DNA of 64,000 nucleotides from Pengzhenrongella sicca (GCF_017569225.1 NZ_CP071868.1:4030001-4094000); one strand, 5' to 3'; positions 9,559 through 18,651 are shown, counted from the stretch's first letter. The notes: generated from the letters alone by a model not told the origin. A program made the numbers and translations.

Positions 9559-10473
9559 ATGAAGCGCAAGCTCTCCACCCTGGTCGCCGCGATCGCCCTC
9601 ACAGCCACGCTCGCCGCGTGCGCAGGAGGCGCGGACTCCGCGGCGTCCGGCGCGACCGCGACCGCCGACCCGAGCGACCCCGTCACGGTGAAGGTCGGCG
9701 TGACCGACGGGAGCAAGGCGTACTGGCAGGTGTTCGTCGACCTCGCCAAGGAGGAGGGCATCGACGTCGAGCTGCAGAACTTCACCGACTACCAGCAGCC
9801 CAACCCGATCGTCAGCCAGGGCGAGCTCGAGCTCAACCAGTTCCAGCACCTGCTCTTCCTCGCCAACTACAACCTGTCGGCGGACGCCGACCTCGTGCCG
9901 ATCAGCGCGACCGTGATCTACCAGCTCGGGCTGTACACCGAGAAGGACTACGAGACCCCGGCCGACATCCCCGACGGCGCCGAGATCGCGATCCCGAACG
10001 ACGCGACCAACCAGGCCCGCGCGCTGCTCGTGCTGCAGTCGGCGGAGCTCATCACGCTGAAGGACGGCGGCGGTGCGCTGTCGACCCCGGCCGACATCGT
10101 CGCGGACGAGTCCCGCGTCACGGTCGTCCCCGTCGATGCGAACCAGACCACGGTCCAGCTCAAGAGCCTCGACGCCGCGATCATCAACAACAACTTCGCC
10201 AGCGACGCCGGGATCGACCCGACCACGGCGATCTACTCGGACCTCGAGGACCTCGAGGCGGCCGAGCCGTACATCAACGTCTGGGTCGCGCGCGCGGAGG
10301 ATGCCGAGAACCCGATCTACGCCCAGCTCGTCGAGATCTACCATGACCCGTCGGTGACCGAGGCGCTGCTCGAGGAGTCCAAGGGCACCGCGGTCGCGCA
10401 GGACCAGACGCCGGCGGAGCTCCAGGAGATCCTGGCCGGCCTGACGGCCGACCTCGAAGCCGCCGCGAGCTGA
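9559..10473 (+). CDS. metQ: MetQ/NlpA-family methionine-binding lipoprotein
   Basis: 304 residues. Binds methionine outside the membrane and feeds the MetNI permease. Basic start MKRK, hydrophobic segment and lipobox LAAC with the lipidated cysteine at about residue 21. The mature part begins VTVKVGVTDGSKAYW and has FTDYQQPNPIVSQGELELNQFQHLLFL, AIPNDATNQARALLVLQ and DAAIINNNFA, all NlpA/MetQ landmarks (PF03180). ATG at 9559 has AAAGG 8 nt upstream. It is followed by metN and metI, so the whole importer is present. D- or L-methionine, or a sulfur analogue, could be the ligand. Confidence 0.93.
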   Translation: MKRKLSTLVAAIALTATLAACAGGADSAASGATATADPSDPVTVKVGVTDGSKAYWQVFVDLAKEEGIDVELQNFTDYQQPNPIVSQGELELNQFQHLLFLANYNLSADADLVPISATVIYQLGLYTEKDYETPADIPDGAEIAIPNDATNQARALLVLQSAELITLKDGGGALSTPADIVADESRVTVVPVDANQTTVQLKSLDAAIINNNFASDAGIDPTTAIYSDLEDLEAAEPYINVWVARAEDAENPIYAQLVEIYHDPSVTEALLEESKGTAVAQDQTPAELQEILAGLTADLEAAAS

Positions 10474-10552
10474 TCCGGCTCCCCGGGGCGATCCGCGGGC
10501 CGGTCGGCCGCGGATCGCCCCGAGCACGACCTAGAGAAGAGGACGGCCTCGC

Positions 10553-11626
10553 GTGAGCGCCATGGTTTCCCTGCAGGACGTGACGAAGGACTTCGTGACG
10601 GGCACCCAGTCGGTGCGCGCCGTCGACGCCGTCACGCTCGAGATCGAGCGCGGCGACGTGTTCGGCATCATCGGGTACTCCGGTGCGGGCAAGAGCACGC
10701 TCGTGCGGCTCATCAACGCGCTCGAGACGCCCACGAGCGGCACCGTCGTCGTCGACGACGTCCCGATGACCGGGCGCACCGAGCGCGAGCTGCGGCCCGC
10801 ACGGGCGCGGATCGGCTTCATCTTCCAGCAGTTCAACCTCCTGAGCTCGCGCACGGTCGCGGGGAACGTCGCGTACCCGCTGCAGGTCGCCCGCTGGCCG
10901 AAGGAGCGCCGCGAGGCACGCGTCGCCGAGCTGCTCGAATTCGTCGGGCTGTCCGACAAGGCGCGCCAGTACCCCGACAAGCTCTCCGGCGGGCAGAAGC
11001 AGCGCGTCGGCATCGCCCGCGCGCTCGCAACGTCGCCCACCCTGCTGCTCGCGGACGAGGCGACGAGCGCGCTCGACCCCGAGACGACGCGGGACGTGCT
11101 CGACCTGCTGCGCCGGATCAACCTCGAGCTCGGCGTGACGATCGTGGTGATCAGCCACGAGATGTCCGTCGTGAGCTACCTATGCAACCGGGTCGCGGTG
11201 ATGGAGGAGGGCCGGGTCGTCGAGCAGGGCGACGTCTACGACATCTTCGCCTCGCCCCAGCAGGCCGTCACCCGGCGCTTCATCGCGTCCGCGCTGCACG
11301 ACCGCCCCTCCCCCGAGGTCATCGCGCGGCTGCGCCAGCGGCACCCCGGCCGCATCGTGACCATCGGCGTGCGTGACACTGGCGGCTCCGGGACGCTGCT
11401 CACCGAGCAGCTGCGCGCGCACGGGATCGACGGCTCGATCGTGTACGGCGGCATCACTGACATCGGGGCGCGCCCGCTCGGCTCCCTGACGTTCGAGCTC
11501 GTCGGCCCGGACGCCGCCGTCGACGGCTTCATCACGTCGATCCGCGAGCACACCGACGTCGTCGAGCACCTGCCCGACGACGTCGGCCAGGATCCCCAGG
11601 ACACCCAGAGCGAGGCGGGCCGATGA
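10553..11626 (+). CDS. metN: Methionine ABC transporter ATPase with NIL domain
   Basis: 357 residues. Walker A GYSGAGKST, Q-loop FIFQQFNLLSSRTV, signature LSGGQKQRVGIARALA and Walker B LLADEATSALDPETT place it in the MetN ATPases. The last 80 residues (from RIVTIGV) form the NIL domain, which in E. coli MetN binds methionine and inhibits transport when cell methionine is high. GTG at 10553 has AAGAGG about 10 nt upstream; an ATG three codons later is possible. Overlaps metI by 4 nt. Confidence 0.96.
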   Translation: MSAMVSLQDVTKDFVTGTQSVRAVDAVTLEIERGDVFGIIGYSGAGKSTLVRLINALETPTSGTVVVDDVPMTGRTERELRPARARIGFIFQQFNLLSSRTVAGNVAYPLQVARWPKERREARVAELLEFVGLSDKARQYPDKLSGGQKQRVGIARALATSPTLLLADEATSALDPETTRDVLDLLRRINLELGVTIVVISHEMSVVSYLCNRVAVMEEGRVVEQGDVYDIFASPQQAVTRRFIASALHDRPSPEVIARLRQRHPGRIVTIGVRDTGGSGTLLTEQLRAHGIDGSIVYGGITDIGARPLGSLTFELVGPDAAVDGFITSIREHTDVVEHLPDDVGQDPQDTQSEAGR

Positions 11627-12282
11627 ACAACGGACAGAACCTCTGGCCGCTGCTCGTCACGGCCATCGGCGAGACGCTGCAGATGGTGCTGACGACCCTG
11701 CTCATCGGTGGCATCGCCGGGCTCGCGCTCGGCGCGCTGCTGTACACGACGCGGCCGGGCAACCTGCTGGCCAACCGGGCCGTCTACACGGCGCTCAACC
11801 TGCTCGTGAACATCATCCGGCCGATCCCTTTCATCATCTTCATCACCGCGGTGCTGCCGCTCACCGTGCAGGTCACGGGCACCAGCTTTGGCACCAAGGC
11901 CGTGATCTTCCCGATGACGATCATGGCGACGGTCGCGACGTCGCGCATCGTCGAGCAGAACCTCGTCGCGCTCGACCCCGGCCTGATCGAGGCCGCGCGC
12001 GCGATGGGCGCCGGCCCGCTGCGGATCGTGTGGACCGTGATCGTGCGCGAGGCCCTCGCGCCGCTGATCCTCGGGTACACCTTCCTGTTCGTCGCAATCA
12101 CAGACATGTCGGCGATGGCAGGTGCCGTCGCGGGCGGCGGGCTCGGTGACTTCGCGATCCAGTACGGCTACCAGCGGTACAACTACGCGGTCATGGGCAT
12201 CACGGTCGCGGTGATCGTCATCATCGTCCAGTTCGCGCAGCTGCTGGGCAACAAGCTGGCCAGCCGAGTCCTGCGCCACTGA
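11623..12282 (+). CDS. metI: Methionine ABC transporter permease
   Basis: 219 residues, five hydrophobic helices. The binding-protein-dependent transport motif is seen as IEAARAMGAGPLRIVWTVIVREALAPLI, the loop that contacts MetN. Start ATG overlaps the metN stop (ATGA). Ends 40 nt before a palindromic repeat cluster that may also act as transcription end of the operon. Confidence 0.95.
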   Translation: MNNGQNLWPLLVTAIGETLQMVLTTLLIGGIAGLALGALLYTTRPGNLLANRAVYTALNLLVNIIRPIPFIIFITAVLPLTVQVTGTSFGTKAVIFPMTIMATVATSRIVEQNLVALDPGLIEAARAMGAGPLRIVWTVIVREALAPLILGYTFLFVAITDMSAMAGAVAGGGLGDFAIQYGYQRYNYAVMGITVAVIVIIVQFAQLLGNKLASRVLRH

Positions 12283-12322
12283 CCACCGCGCTGCGGCACA
12301 CCCGCACCCGGTCCCGCCCCCT

Positions 12323-12453
12323 GTGAGGTCGTCCATTCGCGGTGAGGTCGTCCATTCGCGGTGAAGTAGTGCCTGTCGATGGACTACCTCGCCAAGGATG
12401 GACGACTTCACCGCGGATGGACGACCTCACCGCCACAGCTGGACCACCTCGCC
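12323..12453. repeat. Palindromic repeat element, copy 1
   Basis: Contains about seven versions of the 14-16 bp motif GTGAGGTCGTCCAT or its complement ATGGACGACCTCAC: two or three in one orientation (12323-12369) then four in the other (12378-12453). The halves can pair over some 37 bp. Its centre, GTGAAGTAGTGCCTG, occurs in complement in copy 2 (14455-14545), and the two elements align over about 90 bp when one is inverted. They bracket the two genes between. Confidence 0.8.
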
Positions 12454-12540
12454 CGACCCCGGGCCCCCGGCGCGCAGGGCCGTCCCCAGCGATGCCGGGG
12501 GTCGGCGGCGCCGAACGTCGGGCCGGCGCACAGTGCACCC

Positions 12541-13530
12541 ATGCCCCCTCCCCACCACCCCGCGCCACCACCCCGCGGCTCCAGCGCGCGGCCGCCCACG
12601 GGTCCGCTTCCGGCGGTGCTCCTCGCGCGCGAGCTCGCGCCTGCGGCGGTGCAGGCGGAGGCAAGTTCAGGGCGGCTCGAACGGGTCCGCCCGGGCGCCT
12701 ACCGCCGCGTGCCCCCGACGTCCGCATCGCCTCCCGGCGTCCCTGCCGCCGCCGCGCGGGAGCTCGCCCTCGCTCGGATCGCCGCGGTCGGCCGTCAGCT
12801 GCGCACCCCGTTCTGGTTCAGCCACGAGTCGGCGGCCCTCATCTGGGGCTGCCCGCTGTGGACGGCCCCCACCGCGACCCACATCATCCAGACGGTCCGG
12901 CCCAGCCACCACGGCGAACCGGCACTCACCCGCCACATCATGGAGCTGGCTCAGGCCGACCGCCAGGAACGACGCGGCGTGCCCGTGACCTCGCTCGAGC
13001 GCGCGGCCGTGGACTGCCTGCGTCAGCTCACGCCGCGCGAGGCACTCGTGCTCGCCGACGGCGCCCTCCGCCTCGGCGCCGACCGCGACGCGCTGCGGGC
13101 CAGGCTCGACGCGCTCGCCGGGGGACGCGGCGTCGTCGGCGCCCGGACGGTCCTTGACCTTGCCGACGCGCGGGCGGAGTCGCCGTGGGAGACGTTCGTC
13201 CGCTACCTGCTGCTGCGGCACGGGCTGCCTCGGCCGGATCTGCAGATCCCGGTCCTGACCCGGCTCGGGTGGTTCTGGTCGGACCTCGGCTGGCCCGCCT
13301 GGAGGCTGCTGATCGAGGTTGACGGCTACGTCAAGTACGCGAGCAGCGAAGATCCGGCCCGCGTCGTCTTCGAGGAGAAGCGCCGCCAGGACGCGATCAC
13401 CGAGGAGGGCTGGTCCGTCCTGCGGGTGACTCCGGGCGACACCCGCGGCGCCCAGGACCTGATCGGCCGCGTACACGCACGGCTTCCGCCCGTGGCGACC
13501 GCGCGGCTGACGCCGGTCCGGGGCTGGTGA
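12541..13530 (+). CDS. AbiEi/DUF559-like protein (helical N-terminus, Vsr/REase-like C-terminus)
   Basis: 329 residues, cytoplasmic. The middle region (residues about 90-200) has TSLERAAVDCLRQLTPREALVLADGALR, the pattern of proteins annotated as type IV toxin-antitoxin AbiEi-like in actinobacteria. The C-terminal 110 residues have LLRHGLPRPDLQIPV, LLIEVDGYVKY and RRQDAITEEGWSVLRVTPGDT, the DUF559/Vsr-like nuclease fold with E-V-D as likely metal ligands. No cognate AbiEii toxin lies beside it. ATG at 12541 leaves a Pro-rich start; the longer frame from 12379 would run into the repeat element and is unlikely. Function unproven. Confidence 0.75.
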   Translation: MPPPHHPAPPPRGSSARPPTGPLPAVLLARELAPAAVQAEASSGRLERVRPGAYRRVPPTSASPPGVPAAAARELALARIAAVGRQLRTPFWFSHESAALIWGCPLWTAPTATHIIQTVRPSHHGEPALTRHIMELAQADRQERRGVPVTSLERAAVDCLRQLTPREALVLADGALRLGADRDALRARLDALAGGRGVVGARTVLDLADARAESPWETFVRYLLLRHGLPRPDLQIPVLTRLGWFWSDLGWPAWRLLIEVDGYVKYASSEDPARVVFEEKRRQDAITEEGWSVLRVTPGDTRGAQDLIGRVHARLPPVATARLTPVRGW

Positions 13531-13548
13531 GGATCAGCCGCCGCTGGC

Positions 13549-13580
13549 TTGACCCTCCCGCCGTGGCAGGGTGTTTCGTC
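13549..13580 (+). promoter_or_regulatory. MerR-type promoter/operator
   Basis: TTGACC (13549-13554) overlaps a dyad ACCCT...AGGGT (13552-13572) that ends just before the ATG of the MerR gene. A long spacer with dyad between -35 and -10 is the hallmark of MerR-controlled promoters, so autoregulation is likely. The -10 box is weak. Confidence 0.5.
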
Positions 13581-14438
13581 ATGGGCATGCCTTCCACCGG
13601 CGGACGACTGCTGTCGATCGGCGAGTTCTCGCGGCTGTCCCGGATCAGCGTCCGGATGCTGCGGCACTACGACGAGCACGGCGTCCTGCCCCCGACCCGG
13701 ACCGACCCCGGCTCGGGGTATCGGTTCTACTCGGCGGACCTCCTGCGCACCTCGGCCCGGATCTGTGCGCTCCGGGACGTCGGGCTCGGGGTCGCCGAGC
13801 TCGCGGCGTGCGTGCCGCTGCTCGACGAGCCCGCGCTGCTGCGCGCGGTGCTCCAGGAGCAGCGGGCCAGGCTCGAGGTCGACGCCGCCGCCGTCGCGAG
13901 CCGGATCCGGAAGGTTGTCCACCTGATCGACAGCCTGGAGGCACCTGCCATGTCCATCGACACCAACCAGCCCACCGAGATCATCCAGCGCGACCTGCCG
14001 GCCCGCATCGTCGCCGCCGTCCGCGACACGATCGGCGACTACTCCGCCGAGGGGCTGCTCTGGCAGCGGCTCATGAGCGGCCTGCCCGCGACGGGCGCGC
14101 GCGTCGCGGAGCGGCCGCTCGTCGCCGCGGTCTTCCACGACGAGAGCTTCGTCGAGTCCGACGCCGACGTCGAGGTCCAGATCGACGTCACCGGCCCGTT
14201 CGAGAGCGCCGCCGGTGTCCGGTGCGTCGAGGTTCCCGCGCTGCGCGTGGCGCAGGCCACGCTGCACGGCAGCTACGACGGCATCGGGTCCGCCGTCGAG
14301 GCGCTCGGCCGCTGGATCGGGGAGCACGACTACGCGATCGCCGGCCCGATGCTGAACGTCTACGTCGTCGGCCCGCCGCAGGAGCCGGATCCGGCGAGCT
14401 GGCTCACGGAGGTCTGCGTCCCGATCCACAAGGCCTGA
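13581..14438 (+). CDS. MerR-family regulator with GyrI-like effector-binding domain
   Basis: 285 residues. Residues about 9-75 form the winged helix: LLSIGEFSRLSRISVRMLRHYDEHGVLPP then GSGYRFYS. A helical dimerization stretch follows (LRAVLQEQRARLEVDAAAVASRIRKVVHLIDSLE). The second half, from IIQRDLPARIVAAVRDT to WLTEVCVPIHK, is a GyrI/AraC-E-like effector pocket as in BmrR-type multidrug sensors. It likely senses a small organic ligand. No transporter is adjacent; the neighbouring target may be itself only. Both this gene and the upstream DUF559 gene sit between the inverted repeat elements. Confidence 0.88.
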   Translation: MGMPSTGGRLLSIGEFSRLSRISVRMLRHYDEHGVLPPTRTDPGSGYRFYSADLLRTSARICALRDVGLGVAELAACVPLLDEPALLRAVLQEQRARLEVDAAAVASRIRKVVHLIDSLEAPAMSIDTNQPTEIIQRDLPARIVAAVRDTIGDYSAEGLLWQRLMSGLPATGARVAERPLVAAVFHDESFVESDADVEVQIDVTGPFESAAGVRCVEVPALRVAQATLHGSYDGIGSAVEALGRWIGEHDYAIAGPMLNVYVVGPPQEPDPASWLTEVCVPIHKA

Positions 14439-14454
14439 CGAACCCGGCAGGGGC

Positions 14455-14545
14455 GTGAGGTAGTCCATCCGCGGCGAGAACGTCCATCGGCAGGCACTAC
14501 TTCACCGCAAATGGACTACTTCACCGCTGATGGACTACCTCGGCC
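14455..14545. repeat. Palindromic repeat element, copy 2 (inverted relative to copy 1)
   Basis: Contains GTGAGGTAGTCCATCCGCG, then a degenerate unit, then CAGGCACTACTTCACCGC and two ATGGACTAC-type units. The complement of copy 1 aligns with it over about 90 bp with scattered changes. Directly followed by a run of CCGG/GGCC repeats (14560-14597). Confidence 0.8.
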
Positions 14546-14621
14546 GCCGGGGTCGTGCGGGCTGGCCGGCTGGCCGGCCGGCCGGCCGGCCGGCCGGTGG
14601 CAGGTGGCAGGTGGAGCCCGG

Positions 14622-16025
14622 CTACAGCTTCTTGCCCGGGTTCAGGATGGCCGTCGGGTCGAACGCCTGCTTGATCCGGCGCTGGAGGTCGCGCACCGTC
14701 GGGCCCAGCTCCGCGTCGAGGGCCACGAGCTTCTCGACGCCGATGCCGTGCTCGCCGGTCACCGTGCCGCCCAGCTCGGCCGCCAGGTCGAGGATCTGGC
14801 GGTGCACCCGCTGGGCCGCGGCGACCTGGGCCGGGTCCGCGGGGTCGAACGCGATGACGGGGTGCACGTTGCCGTCGCCGATGTGCCCGCCGGTGCCGAC
14901 GGTCACGCCGGAACCGGCCGCGAGCGCGGCCAGCCGCTCGATCAGCTCGGGCAGGCGCGACCGCGGCACCGCGACGTCCTCGTTGAGGCTCGCGCCCCGC
15001 AGGGCCTGCATCGCGGGCTGGAACGCCCGCCGCGCCGCGAGCAGCGCGTCGAGCCGGTCGGGCTCCGTCGCGAGGTCAACCGTGAGCGCCGCGCGCTCGT
15101 GCGCCGCCCGGGCGTACGCCGCGACGTCGGCCGAGCCGCCCTCACGCGCATCCGTCAGGACGAGCAGCAGCGCGTGCGCGCCCGCGGGCAGGGTCGACGT
15201 CGGGTCGTACGCGGAGATCGCCGCGAGCACCACCGAGTCGAGCAGCTCGAGCGTGCTCGGGCGGTGCGGTCCGGCCATGATCGCGTTGGCCGCCGCAAGC
15301 GCGCCGGCGACGGTCGCGAACGTCGCGCAGACCCCCTGCGTCGGGCCCGGCGCAGGCAGGAGCGCGAGCGTCGCCTCGGTGACGATCGCGAGCGTGCCCT
15401 CCGAGCCCACGACCAGGCCCGTCAGGTCGAGGCCGCCGACCGCCTTGACCGTCGGCGGGCGCGTGCGCACGATCTGGCCGTCGGCGAGCACGACCTCGAG
15501 CGAGCGCACGAAGTCCCGCGTCACGCCGTACTTCACGCAGCGCATGCCGCCCGCGTTGGTCGCGATGTTGCCGCCGATGGTGCACCTCGAGCTCGAGGCC
15601 GGGTCCGGCGGGTAGAACAGCCCCCGCTCGGCGACCGCGCGGGCGAGGTCGTCCGTGACGACGCCGGGCTGCACGACGGCGACCTGGTCGACGGCGTCGA
15701 TCCGCACGATCGCGGCCATCGCCTCGAGCGAGACGAGAATCGCGCCGTCGACGGCGTTGGCCCCGCCCGCGAGCCCGCTGAGGGCGCCCTGGGGCACGAG
15801 CGGGACGCCGTGCGCGTGGGCGATGCGCGCAATCGCGCTGACCTGCGCCGTCGTCGACGGCAGGACGAGCGCCAGCGCGACCCCCGGGGCCGCGGCGCCG
15901 GCGGCGTCCGACGACCGCGCCAGCACGGCGGCGGGGTCGGTGACGACGGCGCCGGCCGGCAGCGCGGCGCGCAGCTGCGCGAGCACCTGCACGCCAGCCA
16001 CGCCAACCATGCCCGCGCCGCTCAC
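14622..16025 (-). CDS. FAD-binding oxidase, GlcD/D-lactate dehydrogenase type
   Basis: 467 residues. FAD-linked oxidase (PF01565) with LVPQGALSGLAGGANA, the PP-loop region FYPPDPASSSRCTIGGNIATNAGGMRCVKYG, and the C-terminal FAD-oxidase domain with GHIGDGNVHPVIAF and GEHGIGVEK, all typical of glycolate oxidase subunit GlcD and D-lactate dehydrogenases. Oxidises a 2-hydroxy acid. GTG at 16025 overlaps the stop of the LldD-type gene (GTGA); an ATG at 16010 is an alternative start. The pair could convert both D- and L-hydroxy acids to the keto acid. Confidence 0.88.
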   Translation of the reverse strand: MSGAGMVGVAGVQVLAQLRAALPAGAVVTDPAAVLARSSDAAGAAAPGVALALVLPSTTAQVSAIARIAHAHGVPLVPQGALSGLAGGANAVDGAILVSLEAMAAIVRIDAVDQVAVVQPGVVTDDLARAVAERGLFYPPDPASSSRCTIGGNIATNAGGMRCVKYGVTRDFVRSLEVVLADGQIVRTRPPTVKAVGGLDLTGLVVGSEGTLAIVTEATLALLPAPGPTQGVCATFATVAGALAAANAIMAGPHRPSTLELLDSVVLAAISAYDPTSTLPAGAHALLLVLTDAREGGSADVAAYARAAHERAALTVDLATEPDRLDALLAARRAFQPAMQALRGASLNEDVAVPRSRLPELIERLAALAAGSGVTVGTGGHIGDGNVHPVIAFDPADPAQVAAAQRVHRQILDLAAELGGTVTGEHGIGVEKLVALDAELGPTVRDLQRRIKQAFDPTAILNPGKKL

Positions 16026-17233
16026 GGCAGCCGCACGTGCGCGGGCGTGAGCTCCGCGATCGAGCGGACCCCGAGCAGCTGGAGGGTGCGCAAGATGTCG
16101 GCGGTCAGGATCTCGTGCATGCGGTCGACACCGCGCTCGCCGCCCGCCATCAGGCCGTACAGGTACGCCCGCCCGAGCATCACGGCGCTCGCGCCGAGCG
16201 CGATGCCGGCCACGATGTCGGCGCCCGAGGAGAAGCCGGTGTCGACCATGACCTCGGCCCGGTCGCCGACTGCCTGCACGACGTCGGGCAGCAGCCGCAG
16301 CGGGACGGGCGCGCGGTCGAGCTGGCGTCCGCCGTGGTTCGAGAGCACGATGGCGTCGGCGCCCGCGCCTACCACCCGCTCGGCGTCGGCGACGGTCTGG
16401 ATGCCCTTGACCACGAGCGGCCCGTCCCAGAACTCGCGCACCCACGCGAGGTCGTCGAGCTCGACGGTGGGGTCGAACAGGTGCGCGGCGAGCTCCTCGA
16501 TGGTCCCGCCCCACGAGTCGAACGTCGCGAACCGGATCGGCTCGGTCGTGAGGAAGTCCGCCCACCAGCGCGGGTGCATCGCGCCGTCGAGGATCGTGCG
16601 CGCCGTGAGGGCGGGCGGGATCGTGAAGCCGTTGCGGTTGTCGCGCAGCCGCGCGCCCCCCACGGGCACGTCGACCGTCAGCACGAGCGTCTCGTACCCC
16701 GCCTCGCGCGCGCGCGTCATGAGGTCCTCGCCCGCCGCCCGGTCCTTCCACACGTAGAACCCGAACCAGTTGCGCCCGCCGGGCACGGCCGCGGCGAGGG
16801 CCTCGATCGACGTCGTGCCCATCGTGGAGAGCGTGTACGGCACGCCGTGCCGCTGCGCCGAGCGCGCGACCGCGACCTCGCCCGCCTGGTGCATCATCCG
16901 GGTGAACCCGGTCGGGGCGAGCACGTACGGAAGCGCGGCCGGGGTGCCGAGGATCGTCGTCGACAGGTCGACCTGGCCGACGTCGCGGAGCACCGACGGC
17001 TGCAGCTCGAGGTCGCGCAGCACGCGCCGCGCGCGCCGGATCGACACCTCGCCCTCGGCCGCGCCGTCGACGTAGTCGAACACCGAGCGCGGGGTCCGGC
17101 GCCGCGCGAGCGTGCGCAGGTCGCCGACCGTGTGCGCGCCGGCGAGCCGGCGTGCGACCGGGTCGAGCTGGAACGGCTGCACCCGCAGCAGGGGTCGAAG
17201 CTGTGCCCAGGTCTGGAGCCGTCGTGCCACCAT
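16022..17233 (-). CDS. FMN-dependent alpha-hydroxy acid dehydrogenase, LldD2 type
   Basis: 403 residues, an FMN TIM-barrel enzyme (PF01070). FDYVDGAAEGEVSIRRAR is the start of the fold, LAPTGFTRMMHQAGE the phosphate region, SNHGGRQLD carries the catalytic His and substrate Arg, and DTGFSSGADIVAGIALGASAVMLGRAYLYGLMAGGE the FMN phosphate site. The DTG...SGADIV form is the one of mycobacterial LldD2 rather than E. coli LldD. L-lactate is the likely substrate, but other 2-hydroxy acids are possible. Upstream of and coupled to the GlcD-like gene. Start ATG 17233 (or GTG 17236). Confidence 0.88.
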   Translation of the reverse strand: MVARRLQTWAQLRPLLRVQPFQLDPVARRLAGAHTVGDLRTLARRRTPRSVFDYVDGAAEGEVSIRRARRVLRDLELQPSVLRDVGQVDLSTTILGTPAALPYVLAPTGFTRMMHQAGEVAVARSAQRHGVPYTLSTMGTTSIEALAAAVPGGRNWFGFYVWKDRAAGEDLMTRAREAGYETLVLTVDVPVGGARLRDNRNGFTIPPALTARTILDGAMHPRWWADFLTTEPIRFATFDSWGGTIEELAAHLFDPTVELDDLAWVREFWDGPLVVKGIQTVADAERVVGAGADAIVLSNHGGRQLDRAPVPLRLLPDVVQAVGDRAEVMVDTGFSSGADIVAGIALGASAVMLGRAYLYGLMAGGERGVDRMHEILTADILRTLQLLGVRSIAELTPAHVRLP

Positions 17234-17349
17234 CACGCATCCCGCCGATCTCGGCGCCGCGCGTCCGGTGCGCACGCGGGTCCGTGGCCCGACGGTAGAC
17301 CTGCGCACCGGACGGCGGTCGCGGCGTCTCACCTGCACAGCAGAGCGCG

Positions 17350-18003
17350 TCAGCCGAGCGCGATGACCGCGGCGAGGACGACGACGCACGCGTGGCCGGC
17401 GAGCGAGACCGCCGTGCGCGCGCGGGGCCCGAGCCGCGCACGCAGCACCGAGCCCGCGGCGGCGAGCACGAGCTGCCAGGCCGCCGACGCCGCCGCGACG
17501 CCGAGCACGAACGCGAACCGCGCCGGGCCGGCCAGGTGAGGTCCGAGCGCCACCGCGATCGACGCGACGGCGAGCGCGGTGAGCGGGTTCACGGCGGTCA
17601 GCGCGACGAAGCGGCCGAACGCCCGCGCCGACTGCGCCAGTTCCGGCCGCGCCGTCGCGGGCAGCACCGTCGCGGGTAGCACCGCAGCACGCTCGGCGGC
17701 CGACGGCGTCGCGAGGGTCCGGCGGAGCCCGTGCGCGGCCACGCCGAGGAGGGCGAGCGCGGCGGCCGTCCGCACCAGCGGGAGGTGCCCGTCGAGCGCG
17801 GCGGCGAGGCGCCCGCCGACGGTCACGGCGAGGCCCGCGTAGGCAGCGTCGACCGCGGCGACGCCGAGCGCCGCGCCCGCGGCGACGCGGAAGCCCCGCG
17901 TGAGGCCCGCCGAGACGACGAGCAGCGCGACCGGGCCGACCGGCAGGGCAAGCGCGAGGCCGGCCAGGAGCCCGAGAGCGAGCGCGTCGGCGAGCGGGTG
18001 CAT
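17350..18003 (-). CDS. LysE-family amino acid exporter
   Basis: 217 residues, about six hydrophobic helices. Starts MHPLADALALGLLAGLALALPVGPVALLVVSAGLTRG, the LysE/RhtB signature (PF01810), and has FVALTAVNPLTALAV near residue 130, the usual second conserved stretch. Probably exports basic or other amino acids; the Lrp regulator divergent to it at 18074 is the standard control arrangement (as LysE/LysG). The 70-bp gap must hold both promoters. Confidence 0.87.
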   Translation of the reverse strand: MHPLADALALGLLAGLALALPVGPVALLVVSAGLTRGFRVAAGAALGVAAVDAAYAGLAVTVGGRLAAALDGHLPLVRTAAALALLGVAAHGLRRTLATPSAAERAAVLPATVLPATARPELAQSARAFGRFVALTAVNPLTALAVASIAVALGPHLAGPARFAFVLGVAAASAAWQLVLAAAGSVLRARLGPRARTAVSLAGHACVVVLAAVIALG

Positions 18004-18073
18004 GCCCGCGAGACTGGCGGACACGCGCGCCCCGACGCAGCGCAAACCTCCGCCAGGCTGCGAAGATCGCTGG

Positions 18074-18556
18074 ATGGACGCCATCGACGACGCAATCCTC
18101 CGTGAGCTGACCGCGGATGCGCGGTTGCCCTTCCGGGAGCTCGGCCGCCGCGTCGGCCTCTCGGCGAACGCCGCGGCGGCCCGCGTCCGCCGGCTGGTCG
18201 ACGCGGGCGTGATTCGCGGCTTCACGGTGCTCACGGCGGGCACTGCCCGCCCGCTGCGAGCCGGCGGACCCGGCGGGGCGAGCGGGCCGAGCGGGACCGA
18301 CGCGGCGGCGTCGGCGGCGGGGCTCGAGGTCTTCGTCGACCTTCGGCTGCGACCCGACGTGAGCGCCGAGGACTTCGCGGCGGCGCGCTCGTCGGGCGCC
18401 TTCCCGGAGATCCTCGACGCGGTGCACGTGACCGGCGGGTACGACTACCTGGTGCACGCGGTGGTGCGCGACGCCGCAGCGCTCGACCGGCTCGTCCGGC
18501 GGCTCAAGCGGGACGCAGGCGTCGCGCAGTCGCTCACCCGGCTCGCATTGCGATAG
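18074..18556 (+). CDS. Lrp/AsnC-family regulator
   Basis: 160 residues. N-terminal helix-turn-helix: MDAIDDAILRELTADARLPFRELGRRVGLSANAAAARVRRL. C-terminal RAM domain with DAVHVTGGYDYLVHAVVRD. An unusual Gly/Ser/Ala-rich insert of about 25 residues (GGPGGASGPSG region) lies between strands at residues 66-90. Likely activates the divergent LysE exporter in response to its amino acid substrate. Confidence 0.9.
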   Translation: MDAIDDAILRELTADARLPFRELGRRVGLSANAAAARVRRLVDAGVIRGFTVLTAGTARPLRAGGPGGASGPSGTDAAASAAGLEVFVDLRLRPDVSAEDFAAARSSGAFPEILDAVHVTGGYDYLVHAVVRDAAALDRLVRRLKRDAGVAQSLTRLALR

Positions 18557-18651
18557 CCGCTACCAGCAAGCTCCCAGCCGATCCTCAGGACCCACCCTGG
18601 TCGGGCGGCGAGGGTGGAGCGACCACACCACCTGCCCCCTGGGAGCACCAC

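Noticed and set aside
12323-12453. Repeats looked at first like a CRISPR array
   Set aside because: Units are only 14-16 bp, occur in both orientations, have no unique spacers and no cas genes nearby.
14560-14597. GGCCGGCC run next to repeat copy 2 as a regulatory site
   Set aside because: Simple alternating repeat with no defined ends; no function can be supported.
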